64,000 bases of DNA from Pachyseris speciosa (GCA_016490735.1 JAEMWC010000454.1:174501-238500), one strand, 5' to 3'; positions 26,418-46,829 are shown, numbered from the stretch's first letter. Numbers and translations: made by a program. Notes: a model not told the origin generated them from the letters alone.

Positions 26418-26870
26418 AGTGATGAAATATAAAACCTGGGTCTTTTGTCCTTCACGAAACCACATTCAAGTCAACAATCTCGAACAACGGAAGTTTAAGT
26501 AAACATTTTTTCGCAGACTGTATCCATTAAGCCCTAAATCCGGCCAAGGTTAATCGGATTCAAGAAAAGGAAACTTCTGCAAGTATATCACCGGATTGCG
26601 GTAGCTTTAACAAGAGGGGCTCCATCAACAGACTAAAAGCTACGACTAGACTATGTAAATACTAAAAAGTCCCAAATTGTCATACTTAGGGATTCAATCC
26701 ACAGATTCAAAAGTTAGAACCACCTTGTACAGTATGATAAGCCGCACCACTGGAAAGTATTGCAAGGTAGCTTTTGCAAGGTCCTTTTGAATGATAATAC
26801 TCAGAATTTCATCTACAGACTTAAAAGTTTGTACCATCTTATGAAACAACGCTACAGGCAAGTATTGCCC

Positions 26871-26932
26871 TACCCTGCGAGCAGATTCTCGTTCGATCTA
26901 GGAAGATCGAAGGAGACTCTGCTCGCAGGGTA
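26871..26932. mobile_element. 62-bp foldback MITE, 9-bp target duplication
   Basis: Almost the whole element is a hairpin: TACCCTGCGAGCAGA... on the left and ...TCTGCTCGCAGGGTA on the right, meeting at GATCTAGGAAGATC. It is flanked by exact 9-bp repeats GTATTGCCC (26862-26870 and 26933-26941). Same family as 23641 and 40322 by end sequence. Confidence 0.9.
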
Positions 26933-27096
26933 GTATTGCCCAACGGCCAGCTTAGATTTGAATGATCGCACTTAACGATCTCATCTACGGACTCAAATGT
27001 TAGGAACACTGAACACAGCGAAAAAGAGAAACAGCACCACTGGAAAGTTCTATTTGGTAGTTTTTCTCGATTTTCAACAGTTAAGAACAAATCAAA

Positions 27097-27290
27097 CATG
27101 TGACTGATCATCGCAGTTATGAACACTACTTTAGCAGAAGTGAAAATAAAACCTTTACGTACAAGCCTGAATTTTTTTTAAGGCTTTATTTTCACTACTG
27201 CTTAAGTAGTGTTCATAACTGCGATGAGCAGTCACATATTTAATGATTAATCCGCAGTTCAAATATATTATTTTCATATATTCATTCTCA
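27097..27290. repeat. SINE-like tail repeat with inverted copy
   Basis: The module CACTACTGCTTAAGTAGTGT...CATAACTGCGATGA (27195-27227) also occurs inverted just upstream (27105-27145, ATCGCAGTTATGAACACTACT). The two enclose TACAAGCCTGAATTTTTTTT, as in the unit at 25480. No tRNA half is left here. Confidence 0.65.
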
Positions 27291-28977
27291 GTTAGGAAAA
27301 AAGTAGATTGCCCAAGGCTTGGCCGTTGAAATAAAGAATCGGCCTTAAAGCGATAAGGAATGACTGAAAAATTCTGCGCAATTGAAACTACACACCTTTT
27401 ATAGCAGTTAGCATGAGGAATTTTTTTTTTTTGACAGTTGAAAAACCTTGGAGATTAATTGATACACGCTTTGCGAACCACAAGCAAAAATTTTAAGAGT
27501 AAAGGATACATGTACCACAGGAAGCCTAACTTCTTGACGTTTTCAATTCATTACGAGTCTACTTTTTCGCCATAGGTGGAATTTCTTAACAGAGCATTAT
27601 ATACTCTTAACTTTCTCGCAAATGTAAGATAACGGCTATAGCGTGTCTTTGCATTATTTAAATCCGAATATTTTTCCAAAAGTACAAAGATACTTAGCTT
27701 ACAATACTATCTGTACGATCGGATGAGAACAATAAAAAGCGAGGAATCGAAGGATTATGAACGAATAAGATAAGGCTGGATTATAGACCGATACATAACA
27801 TTGATTTACACGCGTCAATAGTGAGAACACAATCTGCAGACACGGTTAGAACAATATTTTTCTTGCCAGTTAAAAGAGACAGTTTTTCTCCCAAAGGGAT
27901 TGTTTACAGTCCTATCCCTTATTTTTCTGCGTTATTGTGAAGGTCGTACGCTCCCATCGAATTAGCGCAATCTGCAATTGCAGCTTGAAGGACGCCAAAA
28001 TTAATCTGCCGAGAAGACCCTCGTTAGGGTATATAACGAGGGAGACAATGGTAAGGTAAGTAGTGGGAATTGACTCTCCCCAGTTTGCAATAGCCATATA
28101 TTAGAAATCAAGATGGCGGTGGCTCGATCGAAACCTATGCCTTTGTTAATCACACAGTCCTATATCCAAACAGATGCAGTCGAAGAAGGCAAGAAAAACC
28201 TGTACAGGACAGCGTGCCTCAAAAGTGATTATTCTAAGCGCTAAAACCAGTAAGCCTTTAACGAGAGTGAAAGTATAAAGTATGAATACTGGAGGAAAAA
28301 AGACAATAGAGATATTAGTGTTCGCCAAGCAAAAACTGTAGCGTGACCTCTATCTAACAAAAGAACACCAGAAGGGCAGAGAACCCGAAAATGAAGCCCT
28401 AGCTAAAGATTTAATACGGTCCATCATAAAGGTTTCGGAGATATGATTTGTTGTCTTTATATCCAAAGAAGCTTTTCATTTCACCAATGCAACTTGTCGT
28501 TGGGTGACGATTGCCGTACGTGTATTTCGTTTATTGCGCGTGTTCGTACTCCAATAGAACGCGCGCCTCAAAATTCACCCAGTGCCCGCAACTTTAGAAA
28601 AAGGCACAAGATGAGGAAAAGTAAAACAGGTAAAGAAAGAAGCACAAGGAACCTTATTTCGTTTGCCCACTACAGGGGTTCACGCTAAGACGCTGGCAAA
28701 GCCATTATCTAGCACCTGCCTGTTGCCACAATTGACCAAACTGATGACTGACATACTAAGCTTCAGCCAACCAAAGCCGCTAACCGAAAAACTGCCAAAA
28801 CATCACAAGCATCTGGCCACTAGCCACTCCACGTTACAGGAAAATGCTATAGTTTTCAAGCAAAAGCTAAAAACTGCTCCCGAACATTTCTAGCCGCGGC
28901 TTCGGTGTTTTAATCGTCAATAAAATTCCCTGGTGAGTAAGAAATTGCCGCCAATTCAATAGGCATTAAAAATAATA

Positions 28978-29117
28978 CAAAATTTCCAAAAAAAACCTTA
29001 TTAAATTGAGAAAAAAGTGTCAAAGTGACATCTTGTGAAAAAACGTTTGTGTTTTTTTCACAAGATGTCACTTTGACACTTTTTTCTCAATTTAATAATT
29101 TTTTTTTTGAAATTTTG
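28978..29117. mobile_element. 140-bp foldback MITE flanked by TA
   Basis: Left arm CAAAATTTCC... and right arm ...GAAATTTTG form a ~65-bp near-perfect hairpin with the central arms AGTGTCAAAGTGACATCTTG / CAAGATGTCACTTTGACACT. TA lies on each side (28976-28977, 29118-29119), as for Tc1/mariner-type elements. Class is inference. Confidence 0.8.
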
Positions 29118-29180
29118 TATCGATTTAAGTGTCACGCATCTACTAAGGTGAACAATTCCTTTATTTTTGTTCATCCTGAA

Positions 29181-29551
29181 CATTAAAAATAATAATAGTG
29201 GAACAGAGAATTAACTACGAAGTGTAAATTAAAGTGCTACTTAAACCCATGAATAACCCACTGGGCGTTAGCCCTAGTAAAGGGAAACAGGGAACCACAC
29301 GAGGCAAAGAAAAAATCTTTTGACCTCGGTGGGAATCGAACCCACGACCTCCGGATTAGATCTACCGTTACTCTGCCGACTGAGCTACAAGGTCGCACAG
29401 AGAAAGTCGGGGACGATTTTAGATGGTGAATCGCGGCAAAGAGAAAGTAAGGGTACATATGAATGTTGTGTTTTGAGTTAATTCTCTGTTCCACTATTTG
29501 TGTTCCTAGTGCTACGCGGCACAACATTCATATGTACCATTAAAAATAATA
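29181..29551 (-). mobile_element. tRNA-derived SINE / composite repeat
   Basis: A tRNA-like core (29322-29394, minus) sits in a unit whose outer parts are inverted repeats: AATAGTGGAACAGAGAATTA near 29194 and its complement near 29478. The same 14-bp sequence CATTAAAAATAATA flanks both sides (29181-29194 and 29538-29551), as expected for a target duplication. The GTTAGCCCTAGTAAAGGG block at 29269 belongs to the tail. Confidence 0.65.
29322..29394 (-). tRNA. tRNA-like sequence (Arg-TCT-like, degenerate)
   Basis: On the minus strand the sequence has an acceptor stem (GACCTTG / CGAGGTC, imperfect), box A (TAGCTCAGTCGG), a variable GGAGGTC and box B (GGTTCGATTCCC). The anticodon arm is deformed: only CGG/CCG pair and the loop is oversized around ATCTAA. 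It is embedded in a SINE, so I take it as tRNA-derived rather than a working tRNA gene. Confidence 0.6.
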
Positions 29552-30458
29552 TATTGCCAAATGGGCCCCACTTTCGTGTGTTAATTAAAAATGTCACTCT
29601 TCAAGCGAAAAATATCAAACCGTGAAAAGCAATCCTCAACCAATCAAGTCTTCTTCCTTTTTTTCTCATTGTCTTTCCTCGTTTTGTATCATCAGTTTTG
29701 TATTGGGTCCTTAATATCTACTTTTATTTTTACCGTGTATCAACTTATTGCTCCTTTCGGCTCTATCTATCTGAATGGGACCAAATAAACTTGTCAAAGT
29801 TTAATGTAAATGCAAGTAGAATGTGCCAATAAAAGAATGAAATAAAATGAAAACTGACCAATAACCAATCACAACGTTTGAAAATCTAAAAACGTAAGTA
29901 GAATTACCGCCAAGTCCGGGAACGCTTTCAAAACCCGCCGCTCCACGACTCAAATTCTGTGTTAGCAGACTTGCAACTTCCGTATTGTCACTAGTCAGTC
30001 TACGTTTCGGAACAAATATTTCTGGGAAAGGTTTTTTAAAAGGCAACACAAAAACAAACCCCAACCAAGTAAGTAAACATTATTTCACATTTCAGTGTAT
30101 GTTTGTACGTCCCGCTGCCAAAATACCCAACATAAAGGTTTCTCTTTACCTCAAACCCGCACTCCCGTTTGTTGCTAATACTTAGTTCTACAAGATGCAC
30201 GAAAAATCGCCAGCGATCATGAAACAGCTTGTTGTTTCAATCTTTCAAATTTTCAATATTAAGAGGTTCTTAGTAACATTGTTATTTCGCAATAGTAAGT
30301 ATGGACAAATGTAAACTTGGCTGATTAAATACGTTTTGAACCTTTCGCGAGGGCAGCTGCCATGGCGGCATTTCAATCAACTGGCGCTAGTTTATGTCGC
30401 TTACTCACATTTGAAATTGTTTTTGCTTCACTTTCCTTTTCCGCAGGAGTAGATCAAA

Positions 30459-38895
<8,437 letters not shown>

Positions 38896-38993
38896 GCATT
38901 ACGTCAAGAGAAGCTGAAGTAGTTTATTATTATAATACGTTTCTTTCTTTCTTTAGAGCGCCACAGGGACTCTCGCCTCATCTTGGTGAATCT

Positions 38994-38999
38994 AATAAA
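38994..38999 (+). terminator. Polyadenylation signal of CA-2
   Basis: AATAAA lies 99 bases after the CA-2 stop codon, in sequence conserved with the CA-3 copy (48310-48315). Confidence 0.7.
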
Positions 39000-39375
39000 C
39001 GTTACCGTGAGGAACGATTTTGAATTTTAGAGAGTGTTATTTGAAAGAGCATTGGAATCGACTCCGTTTTTTTTTTTTGAACGGGAGGTCTGAAACAGAG
39101 ATACTAACCGAAACCGTAGTAATTAGACCAAACCTATTCTAGGGCGCTTTTCTTTGCATGGGACACCCGGTTGTTCCGGTGGTAAATCAAATGGTAACGT
39201 ATTTACATTCGGCGGAACTAAGCTGTAAGTGGCAGTGACAAAGAACGTAAATATTTTCCTGTTGGTATGAACGATCGCGTGTTGGAATGGTGTTAATTGA
39301 GTCTTTTGTTGTAAGTGTTTATAAGGTTTGCTCATAGTTCGAGCTGCACACCCGCTTCTGTGGTTGAGTCGTGAA

Positions 39376-39384
39376 TATAAATAG
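39376..39384 (+). promoter_or_regulatory. TATA-like element 3' of CA-2
   Basis: TATAAATAG, a close fit to the TATA consensus, is kept in both duplicate units (39376-39384 and 48695-48703). ~37 bases further lies a donor-like GAAAAG|GTAATTC. It could be a promoter for the next CA copy or chance. Confidence 0.25.
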
Positions 39385-40321
39385 GAACAGACTTTTCCAC
39401 TAGAATTTTTCGAAGAAAAGGTAATTCCTCCTGAGGTATTCCTCTTTTCTCGTTTTTACCAGAATGATCGAAAACTCCTGTACCATCTGCGGCGTCCCAC
39501 TAGTTCCATGCTCCTTGGTGAATTAACGCGCGGTTTGGTGCTGTTTTGGTGAATACCCAGTCTCTTAAAGAGTGACTCAGCGCAAAAGAAACACGCTCGT
39601 CCCGTTCCGTTTTTATTGAGGAAAATTTGTCCTGTTCCTTTTAACAGAAAATTCTCCCCGGTTTTTCCATTCAAATGGAAAGCGCCCCTAGTCGCAGTTG
39701 CTCTAAGAGCAATTAACTTTATCCAGATCACAATGAAAACGTTTTAGTTGTAGCACATTCTATCTGCGGAATGGCGAATTATGCCCTGGATAAAGAAATC
39801 AACAACCATTGTCGTTTCATTATTTTTGGTACGGAATGAAAGCTCGGCTAAATTTCTGAATTTTCTCAGTGGCCGCAGTTCTCGCCGTTTCTCCGTTCGA
39901 GGTCTCGCACTAGCGGACCGCGAATTGATGATTTACAATGCCGTTATTTTGATAGAGAGCGAGGGCTTCCTCTGGTGAAGTGTAGTTGTTTTCGATTGGC
40001 TGTCGGGAAAGCAGTGGAACAGGTTGTTTTTTCTTTCGTTTTTTTTAAAGTACCAATCAGTCAATATGACTGCCCTTTCGTTATGGCCCTAAAACGCACA
40101 ATTTGTGGAAGCATTTTCTGTTGGTGGAAGTTATTTTCTTGTCTAATAAACCTTGTTTAAAAAAAATGCTATTACCCTGTTCATGCGATCCTATTATATG
40201 GACTGTCAGTAGTCATACTAAGCCCTTAGTAGATCAAATTTTTCCCTTCAAAATCGTTGCTTGGTCAAATGTATGGGTCGTGAGATAATGGCAATAATCA
40301 ACGAACAATTTCTCTCAACTA

Positions 40322-40361
40322 TACCCTGCGAGCAGAGGCCCTTCGATCTGCTTGTAGGGTA
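40322..40361. mobile_element. 40-bp foldback element, 9-bp target duplication
   Basis: TACCCTGCGAGCAG on the left and CTGCTTGTAGGGTA on the right are inverted repeats (12 of 14). TCTCAACTA flanks it on both sides (40313-40321, 40362-40370). Unit B keeps the empty site, a single TCTCGACTA (49632-49640). Same family as the elements at 23641 and 26871, here almost only ends. Confidence 0.88.
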
Positions 40362-40894
40362 TCTCAACTACCAACAAAAAACAAAATGTAGGAGAACATG
40401 CACGTTGAAAACGGAGTCCAAAGGGATTCACGGTGGGTGGGGTAGTGGCATGTGCCTTTGCAGGGGATATGGTTCGAGGAATCCGGTAAGGGCTATTCTT
40501 ATTCTCGTACCCAGAGCCTTCGCTACCTTTCACCAGCGGCTGAGAATTCCTCAAGCATGCGCTCCAGGGTTGTGAATGAGTATGAAAGGTGTTTTTTGCA
40601 CATGCCACCGGTTGCACGGATTTACTACGAGTTAGTCTGCATAGCAGGCATATATGGTGGCGAGCGAGGACTGAGTACTTTCTTTGCCAAATTTCTTGAA
40701 GCCATCTTGGAGGGAGATGTGAATGTGAATACAAAATATGGTCCGGCAGTGAGGGTTAGAAGTGCATGCGCACCAAAAAGACGCCCACACTACACTGCAG
40801 GCTGACTACGAGTTGTGTTTGTTTCATTGCATTTGTTGTCCGACAGCCATGAGAAAAGATCAGAAAACCCTTTAACTTACAAAGTTGCAACAAG

Positions 40895-40945
<51 letters not shown>

Positions 40946-40963
40946 CGCGCGCGTGTGTGTGTG
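40895..40963 (+). repeat. (GT)n/(GC)n microsatellite
   Basis: GT units with an inner GC run, in the 40449-41157 block that unit B lacks. The reading frame of repeated His-Thr on the minus strand is an artefact of it. Confidence 0.9.
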
Positions 40964-41515
40964 AAGTATTGTGTGTGTATGTGAAGTAGTGAAACAAGGC
41001 CGGAGTTTTTCTGAGAAAGTTCTTCGTCTACACTTGTTTTCTTTTTTGTTTTTAAGTGTTCGTTACTGATCCACTTGCAAAAGAAAACGATCGAAGGCAC
41101 CAATTTGCTTGTTTTCAAAGACATTTTAAAACGACGTCTATTCTTAAAGGGGGCAAAAGGTTGGCGTGAGGTATTGTAATAAGAACACCACAAAAAGCGA
41201 AATCATGTGTGACACTCATCGAAATTGTGTGACCAGGTACGACAAAAGTATCACCTTATTTTGATGAGCACCAAAAGCATCTTCGCACAAATCAAAGCTA
41301 CATTCGACAGAACTCTGACGCTACCTTGACAGCATTCAAAAGCGCATTACTTTTGTGGCCTTTGAAGCAAAGACTGCCTTGAAAACACACCTTTACCACA
41401 TGTCAAATGTGTTTGGAGAAGGCGATTTTTCGTAACGTGTTACCGACGCATTGATCTAGGTGTTGCCCTTTTTCTCGCGATTAACGGCTTGATTCCTTTT
41501 TTTCGTTGTAGCCTG

Positions 41516-42110
41516 TGTGATATTTCAATATTGTCCGCTTCAAGCTCGACACCAATGGCAGATGCCACACGGCAAACAATTTCATCAGTCGATAGTTATA
41601 TGTCCTCGGGAATACATTGAAAATCCAAAGAATTTTTCCTGGAGTACTGTTTAAGGTCATCGAAGCTTACCTGGAGCTCAGCTAGATCTTCTTGTTGAGA
41701 CTTCGCTACATCAGAGATTCTCTTCAGTTCCTTTTCCAGAGAAGCAACATATCTGAAATGATTTTGCATGTCTTCCTTAAGCTTCGTGACCTCGTGGTTG
41801 TTCTCGGCGACGGTGCTTTTGAGTTCGGCAATGTCCGAAAACATTTTGCCGTGCCTTGATAAAAAGAGTGCTAACAGGACTTAACAGTGCCTTGGATCGA
41901 AGTTAGCAGGCCGTAAATATCTTTCATATTCGGTTCTTTCATGTCGGCTGCTTTGCCAGAGTCGGATCCGGTTGTCTCGGTGTTGGTCGGGGCCGCCATG
42001 TTCGATTTCTCAGCTCGAGGTTGTTTGTGGTCTGGTGACACTATGTCGTCGCCGGAGTCTCTTTGTTGTCTCTTTGTATTTACCATTGATTCCAAATCAA
42101 GAGAAGCTTC
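41516..42110 (-). pseudogene. LINE ORF1 fragment (coiled-coil type)
   Basis: Minus strand. 42095-41871 encodes a charged N-terminal region (MESMVNTKRQQRDSGDD...). 41844-41596 encodes a coiled coil (LKSTVAENNHEVTKLKEDM, VASLEKELKRI) running into DDLKQYSRKNSLDFQCIPED. After a TAA the frame goes on as DEIVCRVASAIGVELEADNI to IEISHR. The LE.YSRRNNL..GIPE ... I..AHR order is the ORF1 signature of L1-like LINEs. A frameshift near 41860 and the stop show decay. The 5' part is kept and the rest is missing, the reverse of normal LINE truncation. It touches CA-3 exon 2. Confidence 0.8.
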
Positions 42111-43176
42111 GGAGATAGTAGCTAAATGGAGCTATGACGAGGGTGCCGGAGACGGTAAGTTTAGACAAAGTTCACTCAGTTAACTTTTCCAATCCAGTTG
42201 TTCAACCGTTAAATAGTTTAGTGCCGGACAATTATTTTATTTTATTTATTAGCTTCGCCAGAGACCTGGCAGGGACACTACAACAGCGTGCGCCAATTAC
42301 TGTTGGCCCGTAACTGCAAATCCCTCCCCCGTAACCACATTCTAGTAGAGATAGACCACCACACCGGGGACTACGTCGCCTACTCTTTTCGAACAGTGCG
42401 TGGGTTCTTTAACGTCCCACAGAATCAATTACTGAAGAGTTGTGAGACGGGGCCTACGGTTTATCGTCCTTGTCCTTATCGTCCTTACGAGTAGGCTGTT
42501 ATCATCTCATATTCAACAAGCGCGAGTGAAATAATTTTTTATTGTAAACAGCCAGGAAAACCTACTAGCTTTTGCTGATTTAATTTTGCAAGGACAATCT
42601 GAAAACGATTTAAAGGCCGGTATCTCTTGGGTATGGAATCGCATTATCCAATGATACAGTTTTAATGACAAACGATACACCACAGCTCATTATGTGTGGC
42701 ACCCTATGCCCTGAAGGCATTGTTTGCTTCTGGCCGCGGGTGAAATTTGATTTCAGAAGCGAAAGTGTATGCTCACGGGCATTAGGCTCGTTTTTAGCTA
42801 GATTGAAATTTCAATTCCAAATTCGGAAGTGCGCACTGTGGGAAAATTTCTTAGAACTTTGGAGTTTTACTTCCAAATTTGGAAAACGGAGTTTTGAAAA
42901 GTCAAATTCAGAATGTTCGTAAATGTTGTTGCTGTTCTTAATCACGATTTCCAAAATTTGGAGCGTTCAGTCCGGGAGCGTCCGAATTTGGATCGTACGG
43001 TTCCTAACTCAGAAATGCACATTCTAGAAACCGCGGTTTGGAATGATGAGGAACAAGCAAAACGAACACTAGGAACACCATGACACCAGTTATTTGGTTC
43101 TTGCCTGACAAGAGATTTAACATGGCTGCAAGAAATTACACGTATGCTTAGATGCGTTTTTCCCTAATCGCCTTAA

Positions 43177-43588
43177 AGGGAACCTCCACTCTTAGAAAAA
43201 AATTCACGCTAAATTGTTGGAAATAATTACTAGCTTTCAAATTTTGTTTTGAAACGTGGCTATAACATTTAAGTGTACGAAAACATCGACATCATTATCG
43301 CTTATTTTCGCTTTCAAATTTCCCGGGCGAGGCCATTTTGGATTTGATGACGTGTAATAGTTGCACCTCTTGTCAGGAAGCAAATGAAGCAGAAAATCCT
43401 TTGTGTAAACAATGAGGCAACCATTATACGTCATCAAATCCAAAATGGCCGCGCCCGGGAAATTTGAAAGCGATAATAGGCGATGATGATATCTATTTTT
43501 TTGTACATTTAAATGTTATATCTACGTTTGAAAACAAATTTGAAATCTAGTAATTATTGCCTCAAACTTAGCGTCAGTGGAGGTTCCC
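43177..43588. mobile_element. ~412-bp foldback MITE in CA-3 intron 2
   Basis: Ends AGGGAACCTCCACT and AGTGGAGGTTCCC are inverted. The arms continue with AAATTTCCCGGGCG / CGCGCCCGGGAAATTT near the centre, and TTAA lies on both sides (43173-43176, 43589-43592). A relative lies at 46830-47232. CA-2 intron 2 has no copy. Confidence 0.8.
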
Positions 43589-46500
43589 TTAACGTGCTTC
43601 GATTTCCCATCGGCCCATCGTAGGTTCACCAGTGTGCAATCTCCCTCCGACCTAAAGCCAAATAAAAAGATATCTGGAAAGTGTACAGATGTCGTGTCCT
43701 AAAGAAAATCAAGAAGAACATCTGTTACAGTTCTAAACGAGTTACGTTTTTAGATCTCCAAGAGAGAGCTATTTGAACCTACTTCAGACGGCTGGTGTTA
43801 TATATTAGCTAAAACATGGAGAGTATTGCCTTTGCCACGAACTGCGGTTCAATCCTCCCGCTCAATTTCTTTTCGTTCCAGGCCCATCAAACTGGAAAGG
43901 TGACTGCAAGACGGGAAAGAAGCAATCACCTATCGACATCAAAGGCGCAACGTATGACAAAGGCTTGTGTATATTCACCCTTAAAAAGTATAAAGAGATA
44001 CCCGGCTTCAACTTCAGTGCCTCTAACAATGGCCATGGCCTAACTGTGGCATTTTCTGAATTGCACTATGAAGTGAGTGGAGGTGGACTTGGTGATAGTT
44101 ACACAACTGTCCAGCTTCACATCCACTGGGGATCAACCAACTCAGTAGGATCGGAGCACAAAGTAAACGGAAAACAATACCCCGCTGAGGTATTTGTTTG
44201 TTTGTTTACGTATAATTAGGCAGTGACGTCAAGCCATTGGCCTTGCCTCCTTCAACTCCACACGTAAAACTTGAAGGGGACGTAAAAGAACCCACACACT
44301 GATCATAAACAGTAGGGGATATAGTTCCTGGTGCTTCTGGTGTATCCTATCACACATCACACATCACACATCACACACACAGAGTTGGGTGGAGGCTGGG
44401 CACTGGGCTGACCACCAGTCCCCAGAGCCTCGGTTGGTCACGCCTTGGCGAGGAGAAGGACTGATGATCATCATTTTTGTTGCTCGCCTTGAACCCAACA
44501 TTTCCAACAAGAAGCTAGCTTAGGTGCAGACGTCTTATGGCATGGCGATTGATTGTTTTTCTCTTTAGTATGCCAAACAATGCTCTTTCACCCAAAACAA
44601 CCTTTTTCCCAGTCAGAATGGATAAGCAACAAACAGAAAACTGACTCCTTTAGTCTGCAAGCTTAACCGTTACTTCTTCTCTCACGTAGTTGCATTTTGT
44701 CAGCTACAACACAAGATATCCCAACATCACCACAGCTCTGGGCCACTCCGATGGACTAGCAGTTCTTGGTGTCTTAATTGAGGTAAAGTAGCCTTCCTTT
44801 GACAAAAAAAAAAAAAAGATTGACATATCATAACAGAAATCATTCCACTGAAAAGGAGCAAAGCCTGAAGCGTTTGGAATTCGCTAGGCAGCTCGTAAAC
44901 GTTCTACGATACCGGACCAAAACCAAAGAAATTGCTCCTCCGAGTACAGGAGGTGTCCGAGTACGAGAGGTGTCCGAAAGCGAAGGTTCGACTGTAATAG
45001 TTTAAGACCTATGGCCTTACAACGAGGGAGCTCAGATAAAACCGTGCCACGTGACCAAAGCCTAGTATCATCACATCACGACAAAACTAATATAAATTTG
45101 CACGAGACCCAAGATTACAAATACAATAGTTTGTGTTCTTTATATAGCGACTTTTTAACGGTGTAAGCGGGTTATAACTGCATTGCAAAGAGAAGATCAT
45201 TGCTTTCAAAATATACAAATACAAATTTCTTCAAAGTGACCTTTTCTGTATCCCATCGTATTTAGAAGTGATGCCACAATTTACGGATGACATGTCCGAC
45301 TTAAAATTTTTACGGATCATCAGTAAAGAGAGCCGAGCAAGTACGGCGAGTGACAGTACTTTCAATTCGTTTCTTGTTGTCGACTGTTTTGGAGTAATAC
45401 AATTACTCTCCCTCTGTTTTGTCCCAGGTTGGAGACAGCAATAACACGGCGTATTCAATTCTGGAGGTCTGCGGTGCCGTCACCAGCAGCGGTAATTTGT
45501 TTCTTTGGTTGTTTGTGTCTTTTTTGTTTTTGTTTTTGTTTTTTTTTTTGTTTTCCATACCTTGAAAATGACAGAAATGCCGGAACGTCGGTGTTTAAAT
45601 TAACACATACATCAAAAAGAATTTCCCAGAACTCAACTGAATTACGTAGCATACATTATCGTCAACTTATCTGTTTGTAGATTAACACAAAAAATAGGAA
45701 AGACACTTGAATCTATGTTGACCAGGCTGAGAGTTTTTACTGGTACCTGAAAGGTCGTTTTCTTGTCAAGTTGAACAAAATAACTTGAAGAAACCATTAA
45801 GTTTTAAAATTATCCACAGTACGGCCAGTACCGCCCCCAAGGCCACTGTGAAATGTTTTCAGAAACACAAATATGTGGGTCGACCAATACATCCACCGTT
45901 GCCACCGAGATTCTACTATACACCCTTCATCACTGAAGGCCGGGCATACAAGGGAGAGTCGTATGGGGGTCACTGTCTCGCGATTATTTGACGAATAGGG
46001 ACTTTCACCCTAGGACTTCTTGCAGGGACCTATCACTGGGAATCATCCCTGCCTGTGATACTGACGACCTTTTAGCACACCCCAAGTTGTAATTCTTGAG
46101 CGACATCAACTTTTGTTCATTCTTTACCCAAACGGAACAACTTCTCTTACTGTACTTTGCCTCATTTCTTGAAAATATTCATCGAGTTATCTATTATGTC
46201 TCTCCGTTTCATGTGATATGTTTCCTCAGGCACAAGTTAAACTATACCGCCCTTCAAATTCACCCCTATGTTGCCCACCACTGCCAAGTTCTTCCGGTAC
46301 AATGGCTCCCTCACTACTCCCGATTGCAACGAGGCAGTCACGTGGACAGTTTTCAAGGATGCCGTCAAGATATCGCAATACCAGGTAGGTATTCAGTTAA
46401 CTGTCGGCAGTAACTTGTGTTATAATTGGCTTTGCTTTGCTGCGCTTTGTGATTAGTTGGCGAACATCGCGCCCCTTTTTTCAACCAATGAGAAGGAAAA

Positions 46501-46829
46501 TCAAAACCAATCGCAACAAGCATTTTCCACGCTTCACTTTCGCGCTGATACTCCCTTAGTGTTCGAGCTGGTCAAGAGAGTTACGGAGGTAAATATTTAT
46601 ATGGCAATTCATTCAGTTCTCAGTTGCGTTATCTTCATAGAGAGGCTGTCTATTAAGTGTTGTAAAACCAAAACAATTACTCTGACCAATCACAACAGAG
46701 GCACACGGCGCAATGAGGCAATCAGAATTCGAAGTAATTACATGTAGCCGACGCCAAACGCGGGAAAATAAGCGCGATCCAGTCATGCGCGCCATTCACG
46801 GGTGCTTTCCACTTCTTACTGCAATCTTA

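Larger units (their letters stand above)
19161..30446. other. CA-1/CA-2 intergenic region
   Basis: Beyond the predicted CA-1 3' UTR, this 11 kb holds only repeats that I can name (listed separately: foldbacks at 23641, 25778, 26871 and 28978; SINE-like units at 25480, 27097 and 29181). Stretches 20600-23600 and 27300-28900 show short open frames only and nothing recognisable. A possible CA-2 leader exon could end at the donor CCAA|GTAAGT (30068/30069), pairing with the acceptor at 30446, but no TATA box supports it. Confidence 0.45.
38896..42121. other. CA-2 3' flank and duplication junction
   Basis: 38896-40448 and 41158-41473 are the 3' part of duplication unit A (copy at 48211-50052). 40449-41157 is unique to unit A and holds a GT repeat but no gene I recognise. 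41474-42121 is junction sequence with the LINE fragment. Open frames at 39456-39731 and 40315-41193 fail to persist in the duplicate or come from the GT repeat. Confidence 0.55.

Noticed and set aside
39456..39731. 91-codon minus-strand frame, also present at 48775-49050
   Set aside because: Kept only because the segment was duplicated recently; no domain, no start context and no splice partners.
40756..41193. Minus-strand frame with repeated His-Thr
   Set aside because: Caused by the GT repeat.
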